From Bacillota bacterium (GTDB lineage: Bacteria; Bacillota; Clostridia; Christensenellales; Aristaeellaceae), in NCBI GenBank assembly GCA_023411375.1, contig JAEYOW010000052.1, forward strand, positions 1 to 64,000: a stretch of DNA of 64,000 nt, given 5' to 3'. The notes under the pieces were generated by a model, which was not told the origin of the DNA, did not search any database, and saw only the letters and a list, made by a program, of their open reading frames with translations. Below, one piece after another: positions 1 through 8,049 of this stretch (positions within the stretch are counted from its first letter, which is position 1; each line of letters begins with the position of its first letter). Made by a program: the position numbers and the translations under genes.

Positions 1-66
1 CATGGTCTCTACTACCATTTGCTTGAACTCGGCTGTGTATCGCTTGTTTGCTACTCCCTTTGGCAT
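1..66 (-). CDS. IS3-family transposase OrfA, N-terminal fragment (cut by window edge)
   Basis: Reading the minus strand from the ATG at 66-64 gives MPKGVANKRYTAEFKQMVVE and continues off the left edge. The K-R-Y-T-x-E-F-K pattern is the start of the helix-turn-helix OrfA protein of IS3-family elements, which binds the transposon ends. Only 22 codons are visible, so frameshifting to OrfB and integrity cannot be judged. An AGGGGTG ribosome binding site lies about 7 nt upstream and sits inside an inverted repeat (74-119). The family call rests on this short peptide plus the terminal repeat. Confidence 0.75.
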   Translation of the reverse strand, partial: MPKGVANKRYTAEFKQMVVETM

Positions 67-73
67 AATAAAT

Positions 74-119
74 CACCCCTAATGTTAGTAGTATATCATA
101 CTGTCTAACATTAGGGGTG
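74..119. repeat. Perfect 15-bp inverted repeat in the IS leader
   Basis: CACCCCTAATGTTAG at 74-88 is the exact reverse complement of 105-119, with 16 nt between. The outer copy is part of the terminal repeat; the inner copy contains the AGGGGTG ribosome binding site of the transposase. A transcript entering from outside would fold this into a 15-bp hairpin that hides the ribosome binding site. A transcript started between the arms would not. Confidence 0.85.
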
Positions 120-140
120 CAGTTCACTTTTTGAATACGG

Positions 141-1370
141 TTAGAAATAACGGTTGATATAGAGCGGCTTGCGGTAAAACACCTGCGCCGCTTTTTCCAG
201 CGTACAGTCAACCGTCACGTTTTGAAAACTGGACAGCGCCTCCGTATCATAGCGCCCTATGATCAGGCTGGAGAAATCCTGAATGCTCATGCGCATTTCG
301 GGCGTTTTACCGGTTGGCCGCACCTCCGTCGTTACGCCGCTTTCAAACACGGCTTCAAAGCAGCCGTTATTCCGGCTGATCTGCGGATCGCTGATTTCAA
401 GCGTAATGCTCCCCGTGCCGCGCATGCGCGCCATACGCAGCACCCGCTCCACATCGACCACCCGCGCCATGCCGCACTGTTCCCGAGTGCATTGCACCGT
501 GCCGAAGCTCCACTCCGGCAGCAGCGGCCCAAGCTGAACGTCCACCGGTAAATGCAACATGGCGTATTTATGATCCGCCGCCGTGCTGACCAGCAGGCCG
601 ACTAGGCCCCAAAAGCCCTCCAAATCAACAAAGCAAAAACGGGTGCAAAGCAGGTTCCGCTCATTTCCCTCCACCAGCAGCTTGAAGCTGACATAGCCCT
701 TTGGGGATTGATCCGCGCTTCTATACAAATAGGTATACTCCTGATCGCGGAACGGATTTGCCTCGTCAATCCAGCGGTACTCGATATCCCCGTCAATGGT
801 CATCAGATTATAGCGGTTTTGCCAGGCTTCATATACACGCCTGATCTCAGCCTTCATATCCGCGCCCGGCTCCAGCAGCGCGCATTGTCCGTTGACGGAA
901 ACCTTCGGCATGCCGCTGAGCAGCAACCGGTAGACGTTGCGCTCACAGCCCAGCTCGTAACCGAACTTGCGGTAATAGGCCGTGGAAAAAGGGTAGAGGT
1001 AGGAAAACGCCGCGCCCTGCGCGTACATGTCGGGCAGCGCGCTTTCAAAGCAGGCGCGAATGCCGCCGCGCCTGCGGTATTGCGGCAAAGTGGAAACGCC
1101 GCCGACACCCATCATGAGCATATCGTGACCGTCAAAACGCGCGCGGTAGGGGATGACGGTAAACGTGCTCATCATGGTACGGTCGTCGTCCTCAAAGGCC
1201 GCCCATTGCGATTGCCAGTTCAGGTCCTGACGCGTGCGGGGGTTGGCGACGGTCTGTTCATAAACCTCCTGCGGTGTGCGCTGGCTGTCCTTCATGCCAT
1301 ATTCAAATGCGAGCGCGCAAAACTCCTGCACGCGCTTGAGCTCCGTTTCCCTGATTGTGCGAACGATCAT
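141..1370 (-). CDS. Eis-like GNAT N-acetyltransferase with SCP2-type C-terminal domain
   Basis: A 409-residue protein with the architecture of the Eis/YitI group: an N-terminal GNAT fold with the acetyl-CoA loop visible as L-P-x-Y-R-R-R-G-G-I-R (about residues 97-107), a second degenerate GNAT-like part, and a C-terminal sterol-carrier-like domain. Family members acetylate amines on small molecules or peptides in the cytosol, and some inactivate aminoglycosides. The substrate here cannot be told from sequence. It is monocistronic, with a good promoter at 1419-1447. Its stop codon is 15 bp from the IS end, so readthrough would enter the transposase gene. Confidence 0.85.
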   Translation of the reverse strand: MIVRTIRETELKRVQEFCALAFEYGMKDSQRTPQEVYEQTVANPRTRQDLNWQSQWAAFEDDDRTMMSTFTVIPYRARFDGHDMLMMGVGGVSTLPQYRRRGGIRACFESALPDMYAQGAAFSYLYPFSTAYYRKFGYELGCERNVYRLLLSGMPKVSVNGQCALLEPGADMKAEIRRVYEAWQNRYNLMTIDGDIEYRWIDEANPFRDQEYTYLYRSADQSPKGYVSFKLLVEGNERNLLCTRFCFVDLEGFWGLVGLLVSTAADHKYAMLHLPVDVQLGPLLPEWSFGTVQCTREQCGMARVVDVERVLRMARMRGTGSITLEISDPQISRNNGCFEAVFESGVTTEVRPTGKTPEMRMSIQDFSSLIIGRYDTEALSSFQNVTVDCTLEKAAQVFYRKPLYINRYF

Positions 1371-1418
1371 TCAATACACCGCCGTTTCTTCAATCTAAAG
1401 GTTGGTTTCAATGCAGAC

Positions 1419-1447
1419 ATCATAGCATGAAAGCCTGGCAAAAACAA
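1419..1447 (-). promoter_or_regulatory. SigA-type promoter for the Eis-like gene
   Basis: On the minus strand TTGTTT (1447-1442) and TATGAT (1424-1419) are separated by exactly 17 bp. The predicted start lies about 40 nt upstream of the ATG at 1370. Confidence 0.65.
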
Positions 1448-1599
1448 GGCCGCGCATGAGTACGTATACCCTTGTGCCCAAGTGCGCAACAGAGTACAAA
1501 AAACGGCAAGCCTGAACGATGCAATTTTTTTTGGCCTGCGCTACAATACAAATGCAGTTAAGGTACGAGCGAAAAAATAAACCGGAAGGGGTTCATGCC

Positions 1600-2577
1600 A
1601 TGATAACGCAACGAACGGGACGGGTGCGGCCGGATGGAAGGCTTGCATCCATGGGGAGTTCCGGGAGGAAGAAAACCCTCTTTCTGTTATCGATGGTCGC
1701 TCCCGGTGCGATCTGGTATTTATTGATCCGTTATCTGCCCATGTTCGGCATTGTGATGTCCTTTCAGAAATACAAGGTGCCCACAAGAAAGATGCCGTTC
1801 CCAATCAACCTGTTTAACAGCGAGTGGGTGGGGTTGGACAACTTCAAGTTCCTCTTTTCCAGCGAAAGCGCCCAAATGATCCGTAATACGTTGGGTTATA
1901 ATATCGTTTGGATTATTCTGGGACTTATAGTCGCCGTTTCCTTTGCCATAATGATGAGCGAGCTTACCAAAAAGTTTCTTGCTAAATGCTATCAGACGAT
2001 CATGTTCTTCCCATACTTCCTTAGCTGGGTGGCGGCCAGCTACTTCCTTCTGGCGTTTATGGATCCGGTAAGCGGCCTGCTTGTTCATATGCAGCGGGCA
2101 ATAGGGGTAAAGCCCATCGACTGGTATAACTCCCCGCAATACTGGCCGGTAATCCTGACCATCTGTAACCTGTGGAAGAACGTCGGGTACTCCAGCGTGC
2201 TTTACCTGTCGGCTATCACTGGCATCGACCACACGCAATATGAGGCCGCCGCCGTGGACGGCGCGACCAAATGGCAGCAAATCTGCCATGTTACGTTGCC
2301 GCATCTAAAGCCCATGATCATCATTCTGCTGATCATGAACGTTGGTAAGATATTCAATGCCGACTTTGGCCTGTTCTACTCCGTGCCCATGAATTCCGCA
2401 CCCCTGTTCCCAGCGACGCAGGTGGTGGATACCTATGTATACCGGGCCTACGACTCCACCCATAACGTGGGGATGAGTACCGCGGCGGGCTTTCTGCAAA
2501 ACCTGGTGGGCTTTGTGTGCATTATGGCGGCCAACACCATTGTGCGCAAAATGGACGCGGACTGCAGCCTGTTCTAA
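1600..2577 (+). CDS. ABC sugar/polysaccharide importer permease, LplB type
   Basis: Integral membrane subunit of a CUT1-type carbohydrate importer, 325 residues from the chosen ATG. That ATG follows GGAAGGGG at a good distance; an in-frame ATG further upstream (1519) lacks such a site. About six hydrophobic segments are visible. The EAA loop that contacts the ATPase appears as Y-E-A-A-A-V-D-G-A near residue 215. Family members with this N-terminus (LplB, YtcP partners) take up oligosaccharides or uronides. No ATPase gene is in the operon, which is usual because such systems share an MsmK-like ATPase. A weak TACAAT at 1542-1547 may be the promoter -10. It forms an operon with the two genes that follow. 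Confidence 0.9.
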   Translation: MITQRTGRVRPDGRLASMGSSGRKKTLFLLSMVAPGAIWYLLIRYLPMFGIVMSFQKYKVPTRKMPFPINLFNSEWVGLDNFKFLFSSESAQMIRNTLGYNIVWIILGLIVAVSFAIMMSELTKKFLAKCYQTIMFFPYFLSWVAASYFLLAFMDPVSGLLVHMQRAIGVKPIDWYNSPQYWPVILTICNLWKNVGYSSVLYLSAITGIDHTQYEAAAVDGATKWQQICHVTLPHLKPMIIILLIMNVGKIFNADFGLFYSVPMNSAPLFPATQVVDTYVYRAYDSTHNVGMSTAAGFLQNLVGFVCIMAANTIVRKMDADCSLF

Positions 2578-2603
2578 AATTGCGTGAAAGGAGGGTGGGC
2601 TAT

Positions 2604-3521
2604 ATGACCCAAAAGAAAAAAGCGTTTCGATTAAATTCGGTCTCCGCGCCGGTGGAAGCAGGCTTTCATCTGATCCTGGGGCTGTTTTCGCTGCTGTGCA
2701 TCGTTCCCTTTATTTTCGTAATCATCATCTCCTTTACATCCAAGGCCAGTATCCAAAACTATGGGTTCTCCTTTATTCCCAACGAATGGTCGCTGGAGGC
2801 ATATCAATACGTATTCAGGCTGGGCGACGCCCTGTGGCGCTCTTACTTCAACAGCTTCTTTATCACCATTGTGGGTACGGTATTAAGCGTCGGCATCTGC
2901 GTTCTGTATGCCTACCCTCTGTTCCGTAAGGACTTTAAGTACCGCGGCCTGTTCAGCTTCTTTAGCTTTTTCACCATGATTTTTGGCGGCGGCCTGATCC
3001 CCACCTACATTATCTGTAAAAACCTGCTGGGATTAAATAATAACTATGCCGCGCTGATCGTGCCAATGCTGGTGAACCCGTTTAACATCATCATCATGCG
3101 CACTTTCTTTCAAACCTCGGTGCCCTTTGATTTAATTGAGGCGGCCTCCATCGACGGCAGCGGCGAGTATAACACGCTGATAAAGGTCATTCTGCCTATC
3201 GTCAAGCCGGGCATCGCGACCGTCGCGTTACTGACGGCGCTTGGCTATTGGAATGAGTGGTTCCTTTCGCTGCTCTATATCACGGATAACAAGCTGATTC
3301 CCTTGCAGTATCTGCTGATGCAGATGCAACGCAATTCGGAGTTCTTGGCTCGCAACAGCAGCATGATCGGTGCGGACAGCGCCAACATCGTCGCTTCCCT
3401 GCCCGGTCAAAGCATGAAAATGGCGATCGTCGTATTCATCGTAATCCCGATTGCCTGCGCCTATCCCTTCTTCCAGCGCTATGTGGTGGCTGGACTGACG
3501 GTCGGCTCCGTAAAGGGCTGA
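2604..3521 (+). CDS. ABC sugar importer permease, LplC/YtcP type
   Basis: Second membrane subunit of the importer, 305 residues, starting at an ATG 26 bp after the previous gene behind GAAAGGAGGG. Six membrane segments can be traced. The ATPase-contact loop reads D-L-I-E-A-A-S-I-D-G-S-G. The C-terminus ends in G-L-T-V-G-S-V-K-G, a hallmark ending of the LplC/YtcP group. It pairs with the upstream LplB-type permease as a heterodimer. Substrate is not decidable; there is no glycosidase next to it to hint at one. Confidence 0.92.
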   Translation: MTQKKKAFRLNSVSAPVEAGFHLILGLFSLLCIVPFIFVIIISFTSKASIQNYGFSFIPNEWSLEAYQYVFRLGDALWRSYFNSFFITIVGTVLSVGICVLYAYPLFRKDFKYRGLFSFFSFFTMIFGGGLIPTYIICKNLLGLNNNYAALIVPMLVNPFNIIIMRTFFQTSVPFDLIEAASIDGSGEYNTLIKVILPIVKPGIATVALLTALGYWNEWFLSLLYITDNKLIPLQYLLMQMQRNSEFLARNSSMIGADSANIVASLPGQSMKMAIVVFIVIPIACAYPFFQRYVVAGLTVGSVKG

Positions 3522-3593
3522 TATCCCCTTTTGGTAATGACGGCTTGCTGGCATGCGGCCGCTTACAAGAATAAAAATATGGAGGAAAACAAC

Positions 3594-5102
3594 ATGAAGA
3601 AGATCCTCGCAATGCTGCTGGTACTCATGATGACGCTGGGTCTGGCACCTGCCCTGGCGGAAGCGCCTGTGGAAGTCACAATCCTGCTGGAAGGCAACAA
3701 CGTAAGCGACGACACTGCCGTGATGGAGAAGCTCAACGCCTATCTGTCCGAAAAGATCGGCGTAACCGTGAAGCCCATCTGGGGCACCTGGGCGGATTTT
3801 GACGATAAGGCCGTCAATGCCATCAACTCTGGCGACAGCTCTATCGACATGATGTTCACCTGCTCGTGGACGAAGAACGAGTATGCCAAATACGCCAAGG
3901 AAGGCGCTTATGTCCGCCTGGATGATCCCGCGGATGACCTGCTGGCTCAGTATGGCCAAGAGCTGACCGCCCTGCTGCCTGAAGTGCTGATGGAAGGCGC
4001 GGTGGTGGATGGCGCTGATGGCGCGGGCATTTATGGCGTGCCTGGCTTTAAGGATTTCGCCACCATCAACAGCTGGGATATCAACGTGACGCTGCTTGAG
4101 AAGTATGGTTACACCCTGGACGATATCAGGAACACCGATTTCTTCGGCTTTGGCGAAATCATGGCCAAGGTTAAGGAAGGCGAAGGCGACGCCTTCTACC
4201 CGATGTACACCGAGGGCGCAGTCATGGAGCGCATGGTTACCGGCACCCCCATCGTTAATGGCGACTCCAACCTGCTGCTGTCCTACTACATGGATCCGCA
4301 AAACGTTTCCGAGCCGGGCAAATACGGCGTGAAGTTCTTCAACAAGTATGCTACTGAAGAGTACAAAGCCTATGTTGAAAAGGCCCATGAGTACTATCAG
4401 GCCGGCTACATCCATCCCTCCCTGGCCATCGGCGAGCAGGCGACCGATACCTGGCGCAACGCGCAGGATTCCGCCAGCTACCTGATCTCCTCCGAGGTTA
4501 CGCTGTACGGCTATGAGTTCACCACCTCCGCCAAGCGCGGCATCGACGTTGCGTATGTGTACTGCAACGAGCCTTACATTGACAACACCTCCGTTCAGGG
4601 CGCTATCATCGCTATCTCGGCCAACTCCGAGCATCCTGTTGAGTGCATGAAATTCCTCAACCTGCTCAACACCGATCCCTATGTAATGACCCTGATGAAC
4701 TACGGCATCGAGGGTGTGCATTACAACCTGAACGATCAGGGCGAAGTGGAATTTACGGACGAACGCACCAATAAATACACCGTCTGGACCAACGGTCTGG
4801 GCAACGTGACCATTCTGCCCCCGCAGAAGGGTCAGGGCGCCGACTTCCAGCAGAAGTTCGCGGACTTCTACGCTGGCTCCAAGAAGCTGCCCATTTACGG
4901 CTTCTCCTTCGACCCCAGCAATGTGCAGAACGAAGTGGCCGCCTGCGTCAACGTGACGGAAGCCTACGCGCTGACCCTGAACATGGGCGCGGCCGATCCC
5001 GCCACCGTGCTGCCCGAGTTCCTCCAGAAGCTGGACGCTGCCGGCATGCAGAAGATCGTGGACGAGGCGAACGCTCAGTTGGAGGCCTTCCTGGCCAAGT
5101 AA
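3594..5102 (+). CDS. Extracellular solute-binding protein of the sugar ABC importer
   Basis: A 502-residue family-1 solute-binding protein (LplA-like). The start chosen is the ATG after GGAGG at 3581-3585; it gives a textbook signal peptide (MKK, hydrophobic core, A-L-A-E-A cleavage zone near residue 23). There is no lipobox cysteine in the first 60 residues, unusual for a Gram-positive binding protein, which normally needs a lipid anchor. The mature part has the repeated Asp/Glu-rich and aromatic pattern of large LplA-type oligosaccharide binders. It is the last gene of the operon and is followed by a strong terminator. Confidence 0.9.
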   Translation: MKKILAMLLVLMMTLGLAPALAEAPVEVTILLEGNNVSDDTAVMEKLNAYLSEKIGVTVKPIWGTWADFDDKAVNAINSGDSSIDMMFTCSWTKNEYAKYAKEGAYVRLDDPADDLLAQYGQELTALLPEVLMEGAVVDGADGAGIYGVPGFKDFATINSWDINVTLLEKYGYTLDDIRNTDFFGFGEIMAKVKEGEGDAFYPMYTEGAVMERMVTGTPIVNGDSNLLLSYYMDPQNVSEPGKYGVKFFNKYATEEYKAYVEKAHEYYQAGYIHPSLAIGEQATDTWRNAQDSASYLISSEVTLYGYEFTTSAKRGIDVAYVYCNEPYIDNTSVQGAIIAISANSEHPVECMKFLNLLNTDPYVMTLMNYGIEGVHYNLNDQGEVEFTDERTNKYTVWTNGLGNVTILPPQKGQGADFQQKFADFYAGSKKLPIYGFSFDPSNVQNEVAACVNVTEAYALTLNMGAADPATVLPEFLQKLDAAGMQKIVDEANAQLEAFLAK

Positions 5103-5154
5103 ACTGCGGAAGAAATTTCGCCTAAGTCCTAAATACGAACCATAACCCCCTCCC

Positions 5155-5202
5155 GGGCCGCACAAGACAGGAAGCGATATTCCTGTCTTGCGCGGCCCTT
5201 TT
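5155..5202 (+). terminator. Rho-independent terminator of the sugar importer operon
   Basis: GGGCCGCACAAGACAGGAA pairs with TTCCTGTCTTGCGCGGCCC around a GCGATA loop, followed by TTTT. It is a near-perfect 19-bp stem. Confidence 0.92.
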
Positions 5203-5321
5203 GCGTGCGCGGGGAATTTCCGCCAATAAGCGGCGGGAGCCAGTCGCATGTGATATACTGGACCGGAGGCCGCTGAGGCCGAAATTCATTGAAAATTTTA
5301 AACGCGACCCCGCGTAACCCA

Positions 5322-5352
5322 TTGCTTGTGACGCTGCGTAATGCGCTAGCAT
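5322..5352 (+). promoter_or_regulatory. Candidate MerR-type promoter with 19-bp spacer
   Basis: TTGCTT (5322-5327) and TAGCAT (5347-5352) are separated by 19 bp instead of 17, the hallmark of promoters that MerR-family activators distort into an active shape. It sits 25 bp before the GTG of a MerR-family gene, so autoregulation is likely. The spacer contains GACGCTGCGTAATGCGC, only weakly symmetric, so the operator is an inference. Confidence 0.45.
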
Positions 5353-5376
5353 GGGGGCTGAAAGGAGGTGGAGGCT

Positions 5377-6132
5377 GTGTCAAAATATACGACCGGAGAA
5401 ATGGCGAAGCTTTGCGGCGTAACGGTGCGGACAGTACAGTATTACGATTCCCGTAAAATCCTCGTCCCCAGCGAGCTGAGCGAGGGCGGACGGAGGCTGT
5501 ACGCCGAGGCCGATCTGAAAAAGCTGAAAATGATTTGCTTCCTGCGCGAGATGGGGCTGTCCATCAACAGCATCATCAGCATTCTGGCGGAGGAAAATTC
5601 GAGCAACGTCATCACTTTGCTGCTGGAGGAGCAGGGCCGGACGCTCAGGCAGGAAATCGCGGAGCGCGAAGCAAGGCTTCATACGGTAGAGCAATTTGCG
5701 CAGGAAATCAAAACCTGTTCGTCCTATTCGGTTGAGGCTATTCATGACATGGCTTATACCATGGTAAACAGAAAAAAACTATGGAGAGTCCATCTTATCA
5801 TGCTCGCTTTGGGGATCGTCATGGACGTGATCGAAGTGGTGGCGCTTTTCTATGCGATTGCGAAGGGCGTTTGGCTTCCGTTTATCATCGGCATGCCCGT
5901 TGTGCTGCTGTGCGGCGTGGGCGTCATATGGCTGTATTATCAAAAGACGGCTTATATCTGCCCGCAGTGCCATGCCGTGTTCAGGCCAAAGCTCAGGGAA
6001 TTCCTGTTTTCCGCGCATACGCCCAGGACAAGGAGGCTTACCTGCGGCGAATGCGGGTACAAGGGCTTTTGCGTTGAAACCTACGCTCCGGCGAAGAAAC
6101 CTGTAGCGGAAACGGAGGATGCCTTTAAATGA
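5377..6132 (+). CDS. MerR-family regulator with membrane segments and C-terminal zinc ribbon
   Basis: A 251-residue protein. The N-terminal 70 residues are a MerR winged helix (Y-T-T-G-E-M-A-K-L-C-G-V-T-V-R-T-V-Q-Y-Y-D). A coiled-coil helix follows to about residue 125. Then come two hydrophobic segments (about 140-190) and a zinc ribbon with C-P-Q-C and C-G-E-C pairs (about 195-230). GTG 5377 is preferred because AAAGGAGG lies 9 nt upstream; GTG 5368 overlaps that site. A membrane-tethered MerR protein is less common than soluble drug sensors. Being first in an operon with an ABC exporter, it probably senses an envelope or drug signal and controls its own operon. Confidence 0.85.
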   Translation: MSKYTTGEMAKLCGVTVRTVQYYDSRKILVPSELSEGGRRLYAEADLKKLKMICFLREMGLSINSIISILAEENSSNVITLLLEEQGRTLRQEIAEREARLHTVEQFAQEIKTCSSYSVEAIHDMAYTMVNRKKLWRVHLIMLALGIVMDVIEVVALFYAIAKGVWLPFIIGMPVVLLCGVGVIWLYYQKTAYICPQCHAVFRPKLREFLFSAHTPRTRRLTCGECGYKGFCVETYAPAKKPVAETEDAFK

Positions 6133-6329
6133 ATGAGCTGGTCCGCTATTTCCCTGTACTGCTCCCGCTGATTTTGATTGTGCTTGCGCTTGCCGTAACC
6201 GCGCTGGTTCATGTGCTCCGCCATCCCCATTACCGCTTTGGCAACCGGGCCGTGTGGATAGCCGTTGTGCTGCTGGTCCAGCTAATTGGCCCTGTTCTCT
6301 ATTTTACTGTGGGGAGGGGAGAGGAATGA
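6129..6329 (+). CDS. PLDc_N-domain membrane mini-protein (YxlE-like)
   Basis: A 66-residue protein made of two hydrophobic helices joined by a short polar loop (H-V-L-R-H-P-H-Y-R-F-G-N-R), which is the phospholipase D/cardiolipin synthase N-terminal domain on its own. The ATG overlaps the end of the MerR gene by 4 bp and its stop overlaps the next ATG. In Bacillus subtilis a similar protein, YxlE, is encoded beside the YxlF/YxlG ABC transporter; the gene order here is the same. Its role is unknown; a small accessory membrane subunit of the exporter is an inference. Confidence 0.8.
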   Translation: MNELVRYFPVLLPLILIVLALAVTALVHVLRHPHYRFGNRAVWIAVVLLVQLIGPVLYFTVGRGEE

Positions 6330-7246
6330 CCGTTCTTTCGTTTCAAGGCGTAAGCAAGCGCTTTGACGGGCGGGAGGTCATACGCGGCCTGACGATCTCC
6401 GTCGCGGAGCATACCATTTACGGCTTGCTGGGACAAAACGGCGCCGGGAAAACAACCACGATGAAAATGGCGCTGGGTTTGCTTAAACCCACGGATGGAA
6501 GCATCTTTGTCTTGGGCGAGCCTGTTAGCTATGGTGAAACCAAAACCAACCGCTACGTCGGTTATCTGCCGGATGTGCCCGCGTTTTACGGCTATATGAG
6601 GCCCGCCGAATACCTCGCCCTTTGCGGGGAAGTTTCCGGGCTTGACCGCAAGAAGGTAAAGGGACGGTCGGCGGAGCTTCTGACCCTTGTGGGACTGAAG
6701 GGGATCAACCGGAGTATCGGGGGCTTTTCACGGGGAATGAAACAGCGCCTAGGCATTGCGCAGGCGCTGCTGAACGAGCCAAGACTGCTGATCTGCGACG
6801 AACCCACATCCGCGCTTGACCCGGTTGGCAGAAAAGAAATTCTGGATATCCTGCGTTCCGTCCGCAATAAGACGACCATCGTCTTTTCAACGCATATTCT
6901 GGCCGACGCGGAACGAATTTGCGACCAAGTAGCGGTATTGCGCAACGGAAGGTTGGCGCTGAACGGTTCCCTGGCGGAGCTAAAGCAAAGCCACAGGCAG
7001 GACGTCATAAGCGTTGAGTTTGCGAAAGCGGCGGATTTGGAAGCGTTTATGCGGATAGAAAGCCTTAAAGAGCTACAAAAAAACGCAAAACCTTCCGGTA
7101 ACTGCGCGGTCATGGTTCACTCAAGCGATTTGGCGCAGGCGCAGCACAGCCTTTATGACGCGTTTGCACAAACGCGGATCTATCCAGTCAGGGTGGAAGT
7201 AGGAGAGCCCACTCTGGAAAATCTTTTTTTGGAGGCGGTGCAATGA
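6326..7246 (+). CDS. ABC exporter ATP-binding protein (YxlF/CcmA type)
   Basis: A 306-residue ATPase. Walker A is G-Q-N-G-A-G-K-T-T (about residues 38-46), the signature is F-S-R-G-M-K-Q-R, and Walker B with D-loop is L-L-I-C-D-E-P-T-S-A-L-D-P. The C-terminal tail of about 90 residues is typical of antibiotic and lantibiotic exporters of this group. The start ATG overlaps the preceding stop (ATGA), so translation is coupled. It powers the permease encoded immediately downstream. Confidence 0.94.
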   Translation: MTVLSFQGVSKRFDGREVIRGLTISVAEHTIYGLLGQNGAGKTTTMKMALGLLKPTDGSIFVLGEPVSYGETKTNRYVGYLPDVPAFYGYMRPAEYLALCGEVSGLDRKKVKGRSAELLTLVGLKGINRSIGGFSRGMKQRLGIAQALLNEPRLLICDEPTSALDPVGRKEILDILRSVRNKTTIVFSTHILADAERICDQVAVLRNGRLALNGSLAELKQSHRQDVISVEFAKAADLEAFMRIESLKELQKNAKPSGNCAVMVHSSDLAQAQHSLYDAFAQTRIYPVRVEVGEPTLENLFLEAVQ

Positions 7247-8004
7247 GAGCCTTTTTCGCCTTTGGTAAAAAAGAAATTTTGGAGTATACCCGAACATATA
7301 AGCTGCTGGTCGTCAGCACCGTTTTTCTGTTGCTTGGGCTGCTAAACCCGGTTACGGCAAAGCTTATGCCCAGTATTCTTGGTTCCGTCATGCCGGAGGG
7401 CCTGACGTTGTCCCTTCCCGAGCCCGGAGCCATTGATTCGTGGACGCAGTTTTACAAGAATATGACGGGCATTCAACTCATTCTCTTTATCATTCTGTTT
7501 AGCGGCTCGCTGCCCAACGAGCTTTCCGGTGGAACGCTGATCAACCTTCTTACGAAGGGGCTTGCGCGCCCGACGGTCCTGTGGGCGAAGTTTGCATCCA
7601 TCACGGCCGTATGGTCGCTATGCTATCTGCTCGCTTTCGGCGCGACATACGGATATACCCTGTACTTGCTGCCGGGGGAGCTTTCAAACGTCGGATTGGC
7701 CGCCTTTGGCATGTGGCTGTTCGGCATTCTACTGATTGCCGTAATGCTGCTTGGCGGCGTCCTTTTCGCGAACGTGTACGGTTCGCTGCTGCTTATAGGC
7801 GGTTTTGTAGCGCTGATGATGCTTGCAAATTTTGTGCCCGGGCTGCGGGCTTGCAATCCGTACAGGCTTGCGTCTGATAACGTGAGCCTGCTCACGGGGG
7901 CGGCCGCGGCTTCCGAGCTGACGGTTCCAATTGTGGTTTCGTGCGCGCTATCAGGCGTGTCCATGGCTGGCGCGCTAACGGCTTTTCGGGCAAAAAGGCT
8001 ATAG
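7243..8004 (+). CDS. ABC-2 type permease (YxlG-like)
   Basis: A 253-residue membrane protein with about six hydrophobic segments, beginning R-A-F-F-A-F-G-K-K-E-I-L-E-Y-T-R, the usual cytoplasmic elbow of ABC-2 permeases, and carrying F-S-G-S-L-P-N-E-L-S-G-G-T-L between helices. It starts 4 bp inside the ATPase gene. With the ATPase it forms an exporter; the MerR protein at the head of the operon suggests that a toxic compound is removed. Confidence 0.88.
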   Translation: MRAFFAFGKKEILEYTRTYKLLVVSTVFLLLGLLNPVTAKLMPSILGSVMPEGLTLSLPEPGAIDSWTQFYKNMTGIQLILFIILFSGSLPNELSGGTLINLLTKGLARPTVLWAKFASITAVWSLCYLLAFGATYGYTLYLLPGELSNVGLAAFGMWLFGILLIAVMLLGGVLFANVYGSLLLIGGFVALMMLANFVPGLRACNPYRLASDNVSLLTGAAAASELTVPIVVSCALSGVSMAGALTAFRAKRL

Positions 8005-8049
8005 CGGAAAGGCAGGCGGCGCGAACGAGGCGAGCGGGTGAGAAAGGAG

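Larger units (their letters stand above)
1..126 (-). mobile_element. Terminal part of an IS3-family insertion sequence
   Basis: The sequence read from 126 leftward begins TGAACTGCACCCCTAATG, which closely resembles the terminal inverted repeats of many IS3-family (IS150-like) elements, and it leads directly into an OrfA start at 66. The element therefore begins at about 126 and extends beyond the left edge. It lies 15 bp past the stop codon of the acetyltransferase gene and is transcribed in the same direction as that gene. Target duplication and the other end are outside the window. Confidence 0.72.

Noticed and set aside
3228..5249. Long open frame (673 codons) on the minus strand opposite the sugar-binding protein
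   Set aside because: It lies opposite a clear gene with a signal peptide and ribosome binding site. Its translation has the low-complexity His/Gly/Val/Leu look of antisense frames in GC-rich DNA and no start signal.
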